16,418 nucleotides of DNA from Oscillospiraceae bacterium (GTDB lineage: Bacteria; Bacillota; Clostridia; Oscillospirales; Ruminococcaceae), in assembly GCA_017396055.1 (NCBI GenBank), contig JAFQND010000234.1, positions 1 through 16,418 on the forward strand. Direction: 5' to 3'. Positions 6,351-13,897 of the stretch are shown in pieces; the first letter of the stretch is position 1, and the number at the start of each line of letters is the position of its first letter. The notes below the pieces were generated by a model. It saw only the letters and a program-made list of their open reading frames with translations, ran no database searches and was not told the DNA's origin. The translations under genes and the position numbers were made by a program.

Positions 6351-7043
6351 TTACCTGCCGTAAAAGCTTGCCTTGAGCAGCAGCTTTTTTTCAAAAGTAC
6401 CGCGCCCGGCGGCTTTTTTCGTACGAATCGCATCCAACTCTTCAGCAGAACATCCTCTTGCAGCGGCCGCGGCATAAATGACCTCCAGAAGGTCGGCCAG
6501 TTCCTCTACGTTTCCGTCCTCGTGATACTCCGCCAGCTCTTCGTCCAGCTTCTGATCCAAAAGTTTCAGATAGGTCTCATCATCCAGTACTTCGGTCAGC
6601 GAACTTCCTCCGGACGATCTGATGACTTCGGGAATACGGTCACGGACCAGTTTATGATAATTTTTACGGCCCTTGAGCCGCTCGAGGATATCCACATCGG
6701 CGGGACAGAAATCATATCCGTCAATCTCGTCCACAGTGATCCAGCGAAGATCATTATGCTCCAGCCGCTGCAGCTCACCTTCTGCAATAACGGCATTATA
6801 AAGCGTCATATGAACCGTCATATCGGGATATTCGTGGGTCACATCCATGAAAATGTCCAGCGGCCGCAGAGTCACACCAAGCTCCTCCTGAAACTCCCGG
6901 ATGAGGGTCTCTTCCATCGTTTCGCCCGGCTCCATTTTGCCTCCGGCAAACTCCCAAAGAAGGCCGCGCTTTTTATTGGCAGGGCGCTGACAGATCAGAA
7001 AACGGTCGCCGTCCCAGATCAGACCTGCTACAACTTCGGTCAT
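6351..7043 (-). CDS. NUDIX hydrolase fused to MazG-like nucleotide pyrophosphohydrolase
   Basis: This is a 230-residue two-domain protein. Residues 1 to about 120 form a MutT-like NUDIX domain with a complete box GX5EX7REUXEEXGU at Gly35-Val57 (Glu50, Glu53 and Glu54 as metal ligands). Residues about 128-225 (YHKLVRDRIPEVI through FEKKLLL) match the helical PRA-PH/MazG-like group (COG4997 type, predicted house-cleaning NTP pyrophosphatase), with Glu169/Glu172 and Glu181/Asp184 as likely Mg ligands. Both halves split nucleoside triphosphates at the alpha-beta bond. The likely job is cleaning oxidised or non-canonical nucleotides, such as 8-oxo-dGTP for the first half. It is first in an operon with the isomerase-like gene. 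GAAGGG precedes the ATG. The fusion is continuous, with no sign of a frameshift. Confidence 0.88.
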   Translation of the reverse strand: MTEVVAGLIWDGDRFLICQRPANKKRGLLWEFAGGKMEPGETMEETLIREFQEELGVTLRPLDIFMDVTHEYPDMTVHMTLYNAVIAEGELQRLEHNDLRWITVDEIDGYDFCPADVDILERLKGRKNYHKLVRDRIPEVIRSSGGSSLTEVLDDETYLKLLDQKLDEELAEYHEDGNVEELADLLEVIYAAAAARGCSAEELDAIRTKKAAGRGTFEKKLLLKASFYGR

Positions 7044-7069
7044 GTGAATCCCTTCTTTCGTTTTTCTTT

Positions 7070-7099
7070 ATTTTACAACGGGAAAGGGGCACAAGTCAA
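7070..7099 (-). promoter_or_regulatory. Promoter of the NUDIX/isomerase operon
   Basis: TTGACT (7099-7094) and TAAAAT (7075-7070) are 18 bp apart on the minus strand, in the 66-base gap after the coiled-coil gene. The leader is about 20 bases. Confidence 0.55.
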
Positions 7100-7109
7100 T
7101 GCCCGACGG

Positions 7110-8048
7110 TCAGATCGGCACCCGCAGGATCAGTTCGTTTCGCCTGCGTCCGACGGCATCGGCTTCCCGGTCAAGTTCCCGTTCTATATTTTCCAGCTTT
7201 TTCAGAATACCGCGGATCTGTGACCGCACCGACCGTACCCGTTCCTTTGCTCCGGATATTCGCTGCATCACAGCCCAATCGGCAAAGAAACCGTCAAAGA
7301 AATAATCTGCAAAGCGAAGAAAGCCGTCTATGTTCACCTGCATCTCCGCGTCGATCTGCACATCGGTCAGCTCATTTCTGAACCGGCGGAGGGCCACCTG
7401 CAGCCGTTCAGTTCCGATCTGTGCGTTATCCAGATGGCTGTGCTTGGCCATATCGGCCAGTATGCCGCCGCCCATAATATCCCATGTCCCGAATCCTTCG
7501 GCCTGTTCCAGTTCCGAAAGGATACTGTCTGTGGCAGAGATCGCCTTGCTTCCTGCATCAAGAGCTTCTCTGATCTCTTTGAGTCTGCTTTTCAGCCGCG
7601 CCTGTTCTCCGTCCAGCCGGATCAACTCCTCCCCTTCCGACAGAGCCGAATCCCTGATGACCTGCGCTTTTTCTGCCAGCAAAGTCTCATAATCAGACTT
7701 GCTGTTCCGGATAGCAAAGGCTTCTTTTCCGTACCGCTGGATATCCTCCCGGACTGCCTCCAGTTCCTGCACTGCAGCATCATATCTGACAGCGGCAGCA
7801 TAGGCCTCCTGCTGTTCCCCAGTTAGTTTTTCATCCAGCCCGCCGAAAAGCCGCAGGAAAAAAACCGAAAGGCTCCTGCCCTGCAGCCGGTCCACGTCAG
7901 CCTGCTCAGAAATTTTAACGGTTTCAAGGCTGCTCACTTTATCGGCCAGCTCCCGCTCTTGTCTTCGAAGATCCGCAAGCATATTATCCAGATGTTGTTT
8001 CCGTTCAGCCTGCTCTCGCAGTTCAGTCAATTTTTCGCTGTAAGTCAT
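7110..8048 (-). CDS. Conserved coiled-coil protein of unknown function
   Basis: This is a 312-residue hydrophilic protein without a signal peptide or membrane span. Residues 1-55 and about 90-185 are heptad-rich and charged, suggesting two coiled coils. Between them is a short hydrophobic patch (SLSVFFLRLFGGLDEKLT). The segment at about 190-265 is less charged and looks more constrained (FGTWDIMGGGILADMAKHSHLD, then VNIDGFLRFADYFFDGFFADW, quoted in part). A last coiled coil follows at about 270-300. I recall similar unnamed proteins in other Clostridia, but no function. It is monocistronic, divergent from the GH127 gene, with GGGAG 8 bases before the ATG. I see no strong terminator before the next gene, so some readthrough into the NUDIX operon is possible. 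Confidence 0.8.
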   Translation of the reverse strand: MTYSEKLTELREQAERKQHLDNMLADLRRQERELADKVSSLETVKISEQADVDRLQGRSLSVFFLRLFGGLDEKLTGEQQEAYAAAVRYDAAVQELEAVREDIQRYGKEAFAIRNSKSDYETLLAEKAQVIRDSALSEGEELIRLDGEQARLKSRLKEIREALDAGSKAISATDSILSELEQAEGFGTWDIMGGGILADMAKHSHLDNAQIGTERLQVALRRFRNELTDVQIDAEMQVNIDGFLRFADYFFDGFFADWAVMQRISGAKERVRSVRSQIRGILKKLENIERELDREADAVGRRRNELILRVPI

Positions 8049-8100
8049 CTTTTCATCTCCCTAGCGGTTTTGTTCTGCGGCGATAGGTTCTATTAATGTA

Positions 8101-8129
8101 ATGATACATTTTTCCTGGTCCAAAGTCAA
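8101..8129 (-). promoter_or_regulatory. Promoter of the coiled-coil protein gene
   Basis: TTGACT (8129-8124) and TATCAT (8106-8101) are 17 bp apart on the minus strand. The leader is about 45 bases. Confidence 0.6.
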
Positions 8130-8147
8130 CGAACTCACCGACCGCCC

Positions 8148-8175
8148 TTGCATTTTCCTGAAATTATGGTATAAA
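8148..8175 (+). promoter_or_regulatory. Promoter of the GH127 gene
   Basis: TTGCAT (8148-8153) and TATAAA (8170-8175) are 16 bp apart. A second TATACT at 8181-8186 lacks a matching -35. A full AGGAGG (8193-8198) lies 7 bases before the ATG at 8206, pointing to efficient translation. Confidence 0.5.
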
Positions 8176-8205
8176 TAAAGTATACTAATCATAGGAGGAA
8201 AACTT

Positions 8206-9999
8206 ATGAAGACCTATGGCTATACCAAAGTTGATCTGACCGGCGGCTATCTGTTTGAAAAGCAGGAGCTGAACCGTACTGCTACCATCAAGGCGGTCTA
8301 TGACCGTTTTGACGAGACCGGACGCGTCGGCGCTTTCCGCTTTGACTGGAAGCCGGGCGACGACCTTCGCCCCCATATCTTCTGGGACAGCGACATTGCC
8401 AAATGGATGGAGGGCGCTGCCTATATCCTGGCAAAACATGCCGACCCCGAGCTGGAAAAGAAAGTGGACGACCTTGTTGCCCTGGTCAAAAAGAATCAGG
8501 ACGAGAACGGTTATTTCAACATTTATTATACCGTTGTGGAGCCGGAAAATCGGTTCACCGACCGGGAATGCCACGAGCTTTACTGTGCCGGCCACATGAT
8601 GGAGGCTGCCGTTGCCATCGCAGAAGCCACCGGCAAGACTGACCTGCTGGACTGCATGGAAAAATACGCCGACCATATCCACAAGGTCTTTGTGGAGGAC
8701 AACAGCGCCGGATTCTTCACCCCCGGCCATGAGGAGATCGAGCTGGCGCTGGTCAAGATGTACCGCTATACCGGCAAGAAGAAATTCCTCGACCTGTGTG
8801 CTCACTTCATCAACACCCGCGGCACCGTGGAGGAAAAACGCGGTGACATCTACACCCAGTCGCATATGCCCGTCCGCGAACAGGCGGAAGCTGTGGGACA
8901 TTCGGTCCGCGCCTGCTATCTTTATACCGGCATGGCCGACCTTGCCATCGAGACCGGCGACGAGGCACTGAAAGCTGCCTGCCGCAAGCTGTTTGACAAC
9001 ATGGCAAACTGCAAGATGTATGTGACCGGCGGCCTTGGCTCCACCTATATGGGCGAAGCTTTCACCGGCGCATATGATCTGCCCAACGACACCGCCTATG
9101 CCGAGACCTGTGCATCCATCGGTATGATCTTCTTTGCCCACCGGATGATGCAGATGGACGGCGACGCAAAATATGCCGACATGATCGAGCTGCAACTGTA
9201 CAACGGCATGCTGTCGGGCCTTTCTGCTGACGGTGCAGCTTTCTTCTATGAAAATCCGCTGGAGATCAACCTGAGCGAGCAGTACGATTCCGCCTATTAC
9301 GGCAAGCGCCGCTTCCCCATCACCGAACGCGTCGAGTGCTTCAGCTGCTCCTGCTGCCCGCCCAACCTGAACAGAGTTCTCCCCTCTATGGGACAGTACG
9401 TCTATGGTATCGAAGGCGACACTCTCTTTGTAAATCAGTATATCGGCTCAGTGCTGAAGGACAGCGGAATCTCCTGCACCATGACCACCGATTATCCCCG
9501 TACCGGCACTATTTCCGTCAAGGCGGAGGGCACCGCAAAAGTTGCCCTGCGCATTCCCGGCTGGTGCAGAGGTTTTACCCTCAATAAGCCCTATGTAATG
9601 GAAAAGGGCTATGCCGTTGTGGAAAATGACGGCGAGATCATTCTCGAGCTGGATATGCAAGCATATGCTGTCTTTGCCGATCCCCGTGTACTGCGCGATG
9701 CCGGTAAACTGGCTATCCGCCGCGGACCGATCGTCTACTGCGCCGAAGGTGTGGATAATGGCAGCGATCTGCACAGCTATCTTGTCAAGGCAGGCTTCAA
9801 AGCTGCCGAAGTTCCCTGTGAATTCGGTCTGCCTGCACTGGATATTCCCTGCAAAAAGCTTCTGCCTCTGGAAAGCGGTCTGTACAGCGCCGAAATGCCC
9901 GGAACAGAAGATGCTGTTCTGCGGATGATCCCCTATAATGCCTTTGCAAACCGCGGTGAGAGCGACATGCTGGTCTGGCTGACTGCAGCGCTGGGTTAA
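8206..9999 (+). CDS. Glycoside hydrolase family 127, probable beta-L-arabinofuranosidase
   Basis: This 597-residue protein is a GH127 (DUF1680) enzyme; characterised members release L-arabinose from beta-L-arabinofuranosides of plant glycoproteins and arabinans. The N-terminal region has RPHIFWDSDIAKWMEGAAY, typical of the family. The zinc-thiolate active site is recognisable: Glu300 and Cys302 (YAETCASIG) and Cys381, Cys383 and Cys384 (CSCCPPNLNR). These correspond to Glu338, Cys340, Cys415, Cys417 and Cys418 of Bifidobacterium HypBA1, in which Cys417 is the nucleophile. There is no signal peptide, so it should act in the cytoplasm on imported short oligosaccharides. It is a single-gene unit with its own promoter and terminator. 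Codon use leans to C-ending codons (ACC, GAC, GCC) more than its neighbours do, suggesting high expression or a different history. No arabinose uptake genes are in the window. Confidence 0.92.
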   Translation: MKTYGYTKVDLTGGYLFEKQELNRTATIKAVYDRFDETGRVGAFRFDWKPGDDLRPHIFWDSDIAKWMEGAAYILAKHADPELEKKVDDLVALVKKNQDENGYFNIYYTVVEPENRFTDRECHELYCAGHMMEAAVAIAEATGKTDLLDCMEKYADHIHKVFVEDNSAGFFTPGHEEIELALVKMYRYTGKKKFLDLCAHFINTRGTVEEKRGDIYTQSHMPVREQAEAVGHSVRACYLYTGMADLAIETGDEALKAACRKLFDNMANCKMYVTGGLGSTYMGEAFTGAYDLPNDTAYAETCASIGMIFFAHRMMQMDGDAKYADMIELQLYNGMLSGLSADGAAFFYENPLEINLSEQYDSAYYGKRRFPITERVECFSCSCCPPNLNRVLPSMGQYVYGIEGDTLFVNQYIGSVLKDSGISCTMTTDYPRTGTISVKAEGTAKVALRIPGWCRGFTLNKPYVMEKGYAVVENDGEIILELDMQAYAVFADPRVLRDAGKLAIRRGPIVYCAEGVDNGSDLHSYLVKAGFKAAEVPCEFGLPALDIPCKKLLPLESGLYSAEMPGTEDAVLRMIPYNAFANRGESDMLVWLTAALG

Positions 10000-10015
10000 A
10001 TGCTGAGATAACAAT

Positions 10016-10052
10016 AAAAAAGACGGACAGCATAAGCTGTCCGTCTTTTCTT
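10016..10052. terminator. Bidirectional terminator between GH127 and ridA-like genes
   Basis: An 11-bp perfect stem AGACGGACAGC (10021-10031)/GCTGTCCGTCT (10036-10046) with loop ATAA has an A run before it and a T-rich stretch after it. It ends the plus-strand GH127 gene (stop at 9999) and the minus-strand operon (stop at 10062). Confidence 0.94.
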
Positions 10053-10061
10053 TTATTTTGC

Positions 10062-10517
10062 TTATTCGATTTCGAACAGGCCTTCGATCTCCACGGGAAT
10101 ATTGCCGGGGAGAGCGACCATACCGACTGCAGAACGGGTGGGAACATCGCCGAACAGCTCAGCCAGCAGATCGCTGCCGCCATTGGCGACTTTGGGATGC
10201 TCATAGTAATCGGGGCCGCTGGCAACAAAGGCGGTCAGCTTAACCAGAGTCTTGACACGGTCAAGGTCACCGATCTCGCGCTTGAGAACAGCCAGAACGT
10301 TGAGCATGCAGTTGCGGGCATGAACATAGCCTTCCTCGGTGGTCATATCGACACCCAGCTTACCGGTAACGGGAGCGTCAATGACAGGACCACAGCCGGA
10401 GATGTAGACCAGCTTGCCGCCGCAGAAGGTCTTTGCGGGAGAGTAGACACCGCCCTTGGGAGGGGGAGTGGGCAGAGCAAGACCCATTGCTGCCAGTTTT
10501 TCTTCGATTTTAGACAT
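10062..10517 (-). CDS. RidA family (YjgF/YER057c/UK114) enamine/imine deaminase
   Basis: This 151-residue cytoplasmic protein resembles the longer RidA-like subgroup (starting MSKIEEKLAAMG, with a Pro-rich PTPPPKGGVYSPA). Arg128 in TRSAVGM followed by ALPGNIPVEIE matches the conserved substrate-carboxylate Arg and the following acidic residues of the family. RidA proteins hydrolyse 2-aminoacrylate and related enamines or imines released by PLP enzymes, protecting other PLP enzymes. The start at 10517 is chosen because AGGAAG (10530-10525) lies 7 bases upstream; a longer reading to 10595 would overlap the preceding gene and lacks such a site. It is the last gene of the D-amino-acid operon, 34 bases after the acetyltransferase gene, and may also have its own promoter. 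The link to the PLP enzyme at the operon's head fits its known chemistry. Activity of this longer subgroup is less well established. Confidence 0.88.
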   Translation of the reverse strand: MSKIEEKLAAMGLALPTPPPKGGVYSPAKTFCGGKLVYISGCGPVIDAPVTGKLGVDMTTEEGYVHARNCMLNVLAVLKREIGDLDRVKTLVKLTAFVASGPDYYEHPKVANGGSDLLAELFGDVPTRSAVGMVALPGNIPVEIEGLFEIE

Positions 10518-10550
10518 GATATTACTTCCTTTCGGTATAGATTGACATTG

Positions 10551-10556
10551 ATTATA
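10551..10556 (-). promoter_or_regulatory. Possible internal -10 box before the ridA-like gene
   Basis: A consensus TATAAT on the minus strand overlaps the acetyltransferase stop codon and would start transcription near 10544, with a leader of about 27 bases. No convincing -35 is present, so it is weakly supported. Confidence 0.3.
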
Positions 10557-11115
10557 CATTAAGTCTTGAAAACGGGAGAAATGGCTCGGGATCACTTACC
10601 CGCTCGGCGATCAGTTTTTCCATCCAGACAATGCTGTACCATTTGTCGAATTTATAGCCGCACAGCTCATGCTTTCCCACAAGAGCATATCCGTTTTTAC
10701 GGTGGAAACGAACGCTCGCATCGGTCAGATGTGCATCGTTTTCCCGCTCAGTCACGGTAATACAAGCGCAAAGCAGAAACACATTCTGCCGGATGAGGAT
10801 CTTTTCCAGCTCACGATAGAGAAGGCTGCCAATTCCTTTTCCGTGCTGACTGCGCTCAAGATAAATCGACACTTCAGCAGAATGTTTATAAGCCGCCCGC
10901 GAATGAAATGAGCCGGCATAAGCATAGCCTATAACCCTGCCGTTTTCCACCCCTACCAGATAGGGATATTCCTTCAGAGTATTTTCGATCCTGCAGACAA
11001 ATTCAGCTTCGTCCGGCACATCATACTCAAAGGTAACCGCGGTATCGGTCACATAGGGAGCATAAATCTCCCGAATAGCTGCAGCATCTTCCTTTACAGC
11101 AAACCTGATCTCCAT
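10552..11115 (-). CDS. GNAT acetyltransferase, phosphinothricin/methionine N-acetyltransferase-like
   Basis: This 187-residue GNAT-fold enzyme transfers acetyl from acetyl-CoA to an amine. The CoA-binding motif is at residues 90-97 (QHGKGIGS) after EVSIYLERS. The N-terminal IREIYAPYVTDTAVTFEYDVP matches the phosphinothricin acetyltransferase (PAT/MnaT) branch, known to acetylate the alpha-amino group of small amino acids and analogues such as methionine sulfoximine. It starts 5 bases after the deacylase gene ends, with GGAAGG just upstream and overlapping that stop, so it is firmly co-transcribed. In this operon it might acetylate D-amino acids, the reverse of the deacylase. That would be an opposing pair and needs an explanation, such as detoxification versus use. 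The C-terminal 20 residues extend beyond the core fold. Confidence 0.85.
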   Translation of the reverse strand: MEIRFAVKEDAAAIREIYAPYVTDTAVTFEYDVPDEAEFVCRIENTLKEYPYLVGVENGRVIGYAYAGSFHSRAAYKHSAEVSIYLERSQHGKGIGSLLYRELEKILIRQNVFLLCACITVTERENDAHLTDASVRFHRKNGYALVGKHELCGYKFDKWYSIVWMEKLIAERVSDPEPFLPFSRLNV

Positions 11116-11120
11116 GAGGC

Positions 11121-12710
11121 TTACCTTCCCTTGCGCAGGACTTTACCCGCAAAGGCACCGGTGACAGTATCATCGATGACGGCTTTTTTGCCGCCCACAA
11201 GGACAAGGTTCAGACCAGTTGCATACTGCTTGGGTTCGGTAAAGGTAGCGGTATCCTGAATGGTTTCCGGATCGAAGACGCAGATATCTGCTGCCATGCC
11301 CTCTTTCAGAAGACCGCGATCGGTAAGACCCATCCGCTTGGCGGGCAGACCGGTCATCTTATGAACAGCTTCTTCCAAAGACATTAGCTTGCGATCCCGG
11401 ACCATATGAGCGATCATTCTGGGGAAAGAACCGTAAAGTCTGGGATGTGGCAGGTCGCCTCCACCGTAAAGAGAATCGGAGATAACCGAAGTATAGGGCA
11501 GACCCAGTACCAGCTCCACATCCGACTCGGACATACTCATCAGGATAACGCCCACCTTGCCGCTGTTCTTTTCGACCAGTTCAGCCAGAGCAGCTTCGGG
11601 GCAGACACCCATCTCTTTCGCGATCTCTTCCATATTTTTGCCGGAGCAGAATTTATACTCAGGACAAATGACCGAGCTGATAATGATGCGGTCCCAGCCG
11701 ATGGAATGAACCATATTGTCCCAGTCATCGTGATCGCGGGCGATCTCTTTTTTCAGCAGTTCGATACCCTCGGGGGTATTGATAGTGTCCACGGGAACAG
11801 TGGGAGGCACCAGCGTCAGAATGGTGGTGGAACCGGCCATATAGGGATAAGCATCGGTAGTGACATCAATACCTTCCGCGCGGGCGGCTTCAATCTTTTC
11901 GATGGCAGTGGGCAGGGATTTACCCCAGTTGCGGATACCGACCACTTTGAAGTGGCTGATATTGATGGGAACACCTGCTTTTCCGGCGATGCGGATGACT
12001 TCTTCCACAGAAGGGATCAGGCTGTTGCCCTCGCCTCTTACATGGCTGGTCAGATAACCGCCATAGGGAGCAGCTTCAGAGACCATAGCGACATATTCAT
12101 TCTCAAGAGTATAACACTCGGGATTATACATGATGCCGCAGGAAAGGCCGAAGGCACCGGCTTCCATAGCATCACGGACAAGGCTCTTTGCCTTTTCAAG
12201 CTGTTCGGGCGTGAACGGCTCCTGTGAGAAACCTTTGGCCGCAACAGTAATGGCACCGGTGGCGGCAAGAGTGGCGGTATTGACACGAAGGGGCTTTTCC
12301 TCCAGCGCTTCCAGATAAGAAGAAAGAGTCGGGAAGAAATATTCGTCCGGCATATGGCCAAGACAGGGCTCGATATAACTTAAAAGCGCCTCACGGTTTT
12401 CTTCGGACATGGGGGTGGGAGCAAGACCGCAGTTGCCATTAAGGACAGTGGTGACACCCTGTCTCAGCTCGATGATGCCAAAATCAGGGTCGGTAAGCGC
12501 GGCAGTATCGCCGTGACGGTGGGTATCGATAAAACCGGGAGTGACGGTCAGTCCTCTTGCCTCGTAAACCTCGTCGGCTCGGATGGAAAAGAGCGGATCG
12601 ATTCCCTCATAAACCTGAACGATCTTTCCGTCTTCCACAAGAATACTGCCGTAAAAGGCTTCTCTGCCGGTACCGTCGATGATATTGCCGTCTTTGATCA
12701 GCAGTTTCAT
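11121..12710 (-). CDS. N-acyl-D-amino-acid deacylase (D-aminoacylase family)
   Basis: This 529-residue zinc-dependent amidohydrolase has a small beta-sandwich formed by both ends (residues 1-58 and about 475-529) and a TIM barrel between. It hydrolyses N-acyl-D-amino acids to a fatty or acetic acid and a D-amino acid. Expected residues are present: His64 and His66 (PGFIDTHRHGD), Cys94 (NGNCG), His223 (TSHVRGEG), His253 (ISHFK) and Asp412 (ISDS), then HPRLYGSFPR. Cys94 as metal bridge is the signature of D-aminoacylases as against dihydroorotases and hydantoinases. The ATG at 12710 has AGGAGG (12720-12715) overlapping the stop of the preceding gene, so translation is probably coupled. Related enzymes cleave N-acyl-D-Glu, N-acyl-D-Asp or broad substrates; which one cannot be told. 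Confidence 0.9.
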   Translation of the reverse strand: MKLLIKDGNIIDGTGREAFYGSILVEDGKIVQVYEGIDPLFSIRADEVYEARGLTVTPGFIDTHRHGDTAALTDPDFGIIELRQGVTTVLNGNCGLAPTPMSEENREALLSYIEPCLGHMPDEYFFPTLSSYLEALEEKPLRVNTATLAATGAITVAAKGFSQEPFTPEQLEKAKSLVRDAMEAGAFGLSCGIMYNPECYTLENEYVAMVSEAAPYGGYLTSHVRGEGNSLIPSVEEVIRIAGKAGVPINISHFKVVGIRNWGKSLPTAIEKIEAARAEGIDVTTDAYPYMAGSTTILTLVPPTVPVDTINTPEGIELLKKEIARDHDDWDNMVHSIGWDRIIISSVICPEYKFCSGKNMEEIAKEMGVCPEAALAELVEKNSGKVGVILMSMSESDVELVLGLPYTSVISDSLYGGGDLPHPRLYGSFPRMIAHMVRDRKLMSLEEAVHKMTGLPAKRMGLTDRGLLKEGMAADICVFDPETIQDTATFTEPKQYATGLNLVLVGGKKAVIDDTVTGAFAGKVLRKGR

Positions 12711-12719
12711 ACTTCCTCC

Positions 12720-13835
12720 TTAGACGAGACAGCCGCGGGCAGCAACCTTTTCCTTGCGGAGGGTACCATCTTCATAAAGCCAGACTTCGTTCTGCAGATT
12801 GATGGTGGGGCAGACGTGAAGAGGAACCAGTTCCAGCAGCTGACCGACTTTCAGACCGGTATGACCGTTTCTGGCGGTGATCATGCCGTGCTCTTCGTTC
12901 ATTCTCTGCAGGCAGAGATTATCGTCGCCGGGAACAACTGCGTAGCCGTGGAAGTAATAGGGGGGCTGATCCAGTTTTCCGTCCATAGGGAAGGTCTTGA
13001 CGCCGCCGTCAATGACCGCATAGCCCTCTTCGGGGGTGCTGACAACGGTAGCATAAACGCGGGCAGCCACGTTCTCAAGGCCGATGTTGTTTTCTTTCAT
13101 GATCATATAGTCGTTGAAGATATAGGTGCCGGGGCGGACTTCGGTGACAAGGCCGGTCTGTGCCAGCAGAGCACCGGTAGGGGTGGAACCTGCGCTGACA
13201 TCGACGATAGGAATACCGGCGGCACGAAGTTCGTTTGCCATGGCTGCCATCAGCTCGCCTTCTTCTTTGGCGGCAGCGGCGTTATCGGTAGTGGCTTCAT
13301 CGTGCAGCACCAGACCGCGGAAGGTATAGATACCGGTCATATTCAGGCCGGGCAGAGCAGCAATTTCTTTTGCAAGTTGGAGGTATTTGTCGCGGGTAAC
13401 ACCGGTGCGCTTCAGACCGGTGTCAATCTCCATGCGGACTTCAAAAACGGTGCCTGCAGCAACAGCGGCATCGCTCAGAGGTTTTGCGGATTCCATGCTG
13501 TCGACGGCAAGGATAAATCTTTTGAGCTTTTTCTGTACCTCAAGGGCACGGCGGATACGGAATTCACCGACCAGCGGATATGCAATAAAGATATCATCGC
13601 AGCCTGCTTCGATCATGACTTCAGCTTCGGATACCTTGGCGCAGGTGAAGCCCTTACAGCCGGCAGCCATCTGGAGCTTTGCGAGAGAAAGCATCTTATG
13701 GGTCTTGATATGGGGTCTCAATGCACAGCCGGATGCATCAGCAATCGCCTGCATATCTGCGATATTCTTTTTTACCTGTGCCATATCGATAACAACACAG
13801 GGAGTTTCCAGTTTTGCCAGAAGTTCTTTTTCCAT
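12720..13835 (-). CDS. PLP enzyme, D-serine dehydratase / D-threonine aldolase-like (fold type III)
   Basis: This 371-residue protein has an alanine-racemase-like N-terminal barrel and the C-terminal metal-binding domain of the D-serine dehydratase/D-threonine aldolase family. Lys44 in RPHIKTHK should bind PLP. The C-terminal motif LVPLHVCPTINL gives His340 and Cys342; His-x-Cys is the zinc pair of eukaryote-type D-serine dehydratase, whereas characterised D-threonine aldolase uses His-x-Asp. That favours D-serine deamination to pyruvate and ammonia, but beta-hydroxy-D-amino-acid cleavage cannot be excluded. It heads the operon, with AGGAGG 9 bases before the ATG and a clear promoter. The deacylase that follows would supply D-amino acids, and the RidA at the end fits the 2-aminoacrylate intermediate. 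Confidence 0.88.
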   Translation of the reverse strand: MEKELLAKLETPCVVIDMAQVKKNIADMQAIADASGCALRPHIKTHKMLSLAKLQMAAGCKGFTCAKVSEAEVMIEAGCDDIFIAYPLVGEFRIRRALEVQKKLKRFILAVDSMESAKPLSDAAVAAGTVFEVRMEIDTGLKRTGVTRDKYLQLAKEIAALPGLNMTGIYTFRGLVLHDEATTDNAAAAKEEGELMAAMANELRAAGIPIVDVSAGSTPTGALLAQTGLVTEVRPGTYIFNDYMIMKENNIGLENVAARVYATVVSTPEEGYAVIDGGVKTFPMDGKLDQPPYYFHGYAVVPGDDNLCLQRMNEEHGMITARNGHTGLKVGQLLELVPLHVCPTINLQNEVWLYEDGTLRKEKVAARGCLV

Positions 13836-13868
13836 TTGCCGATTCCTCCTGAAAATTCATATATCTTT

Positions 13869-13897
13869 ATCCTAGCACAAATCATGGTATCTTGCAA
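13869..13897 (-). promoter_or_regulatory. Promoter of the D-amino-acid operon, sharing its -35 with the divergent promoter
   Basis: On the minus strand TTGCAA (13897-13892) is 17 bp from TAGGAT (13874-13869), preceded by TGC as an extended -10. The -35 is palindromic and is also the -35 of the plus-strand promoter at 13892-13920. Confidence 0.6.

Noticed and set aside
8185..9195. 336-residue minus-strand open frame opposite the GH127 gene
   Set aside because: Antisense shadow of GH127 with low-complexity composition; the GH127 motifs and its AGGAGG settle the strand.
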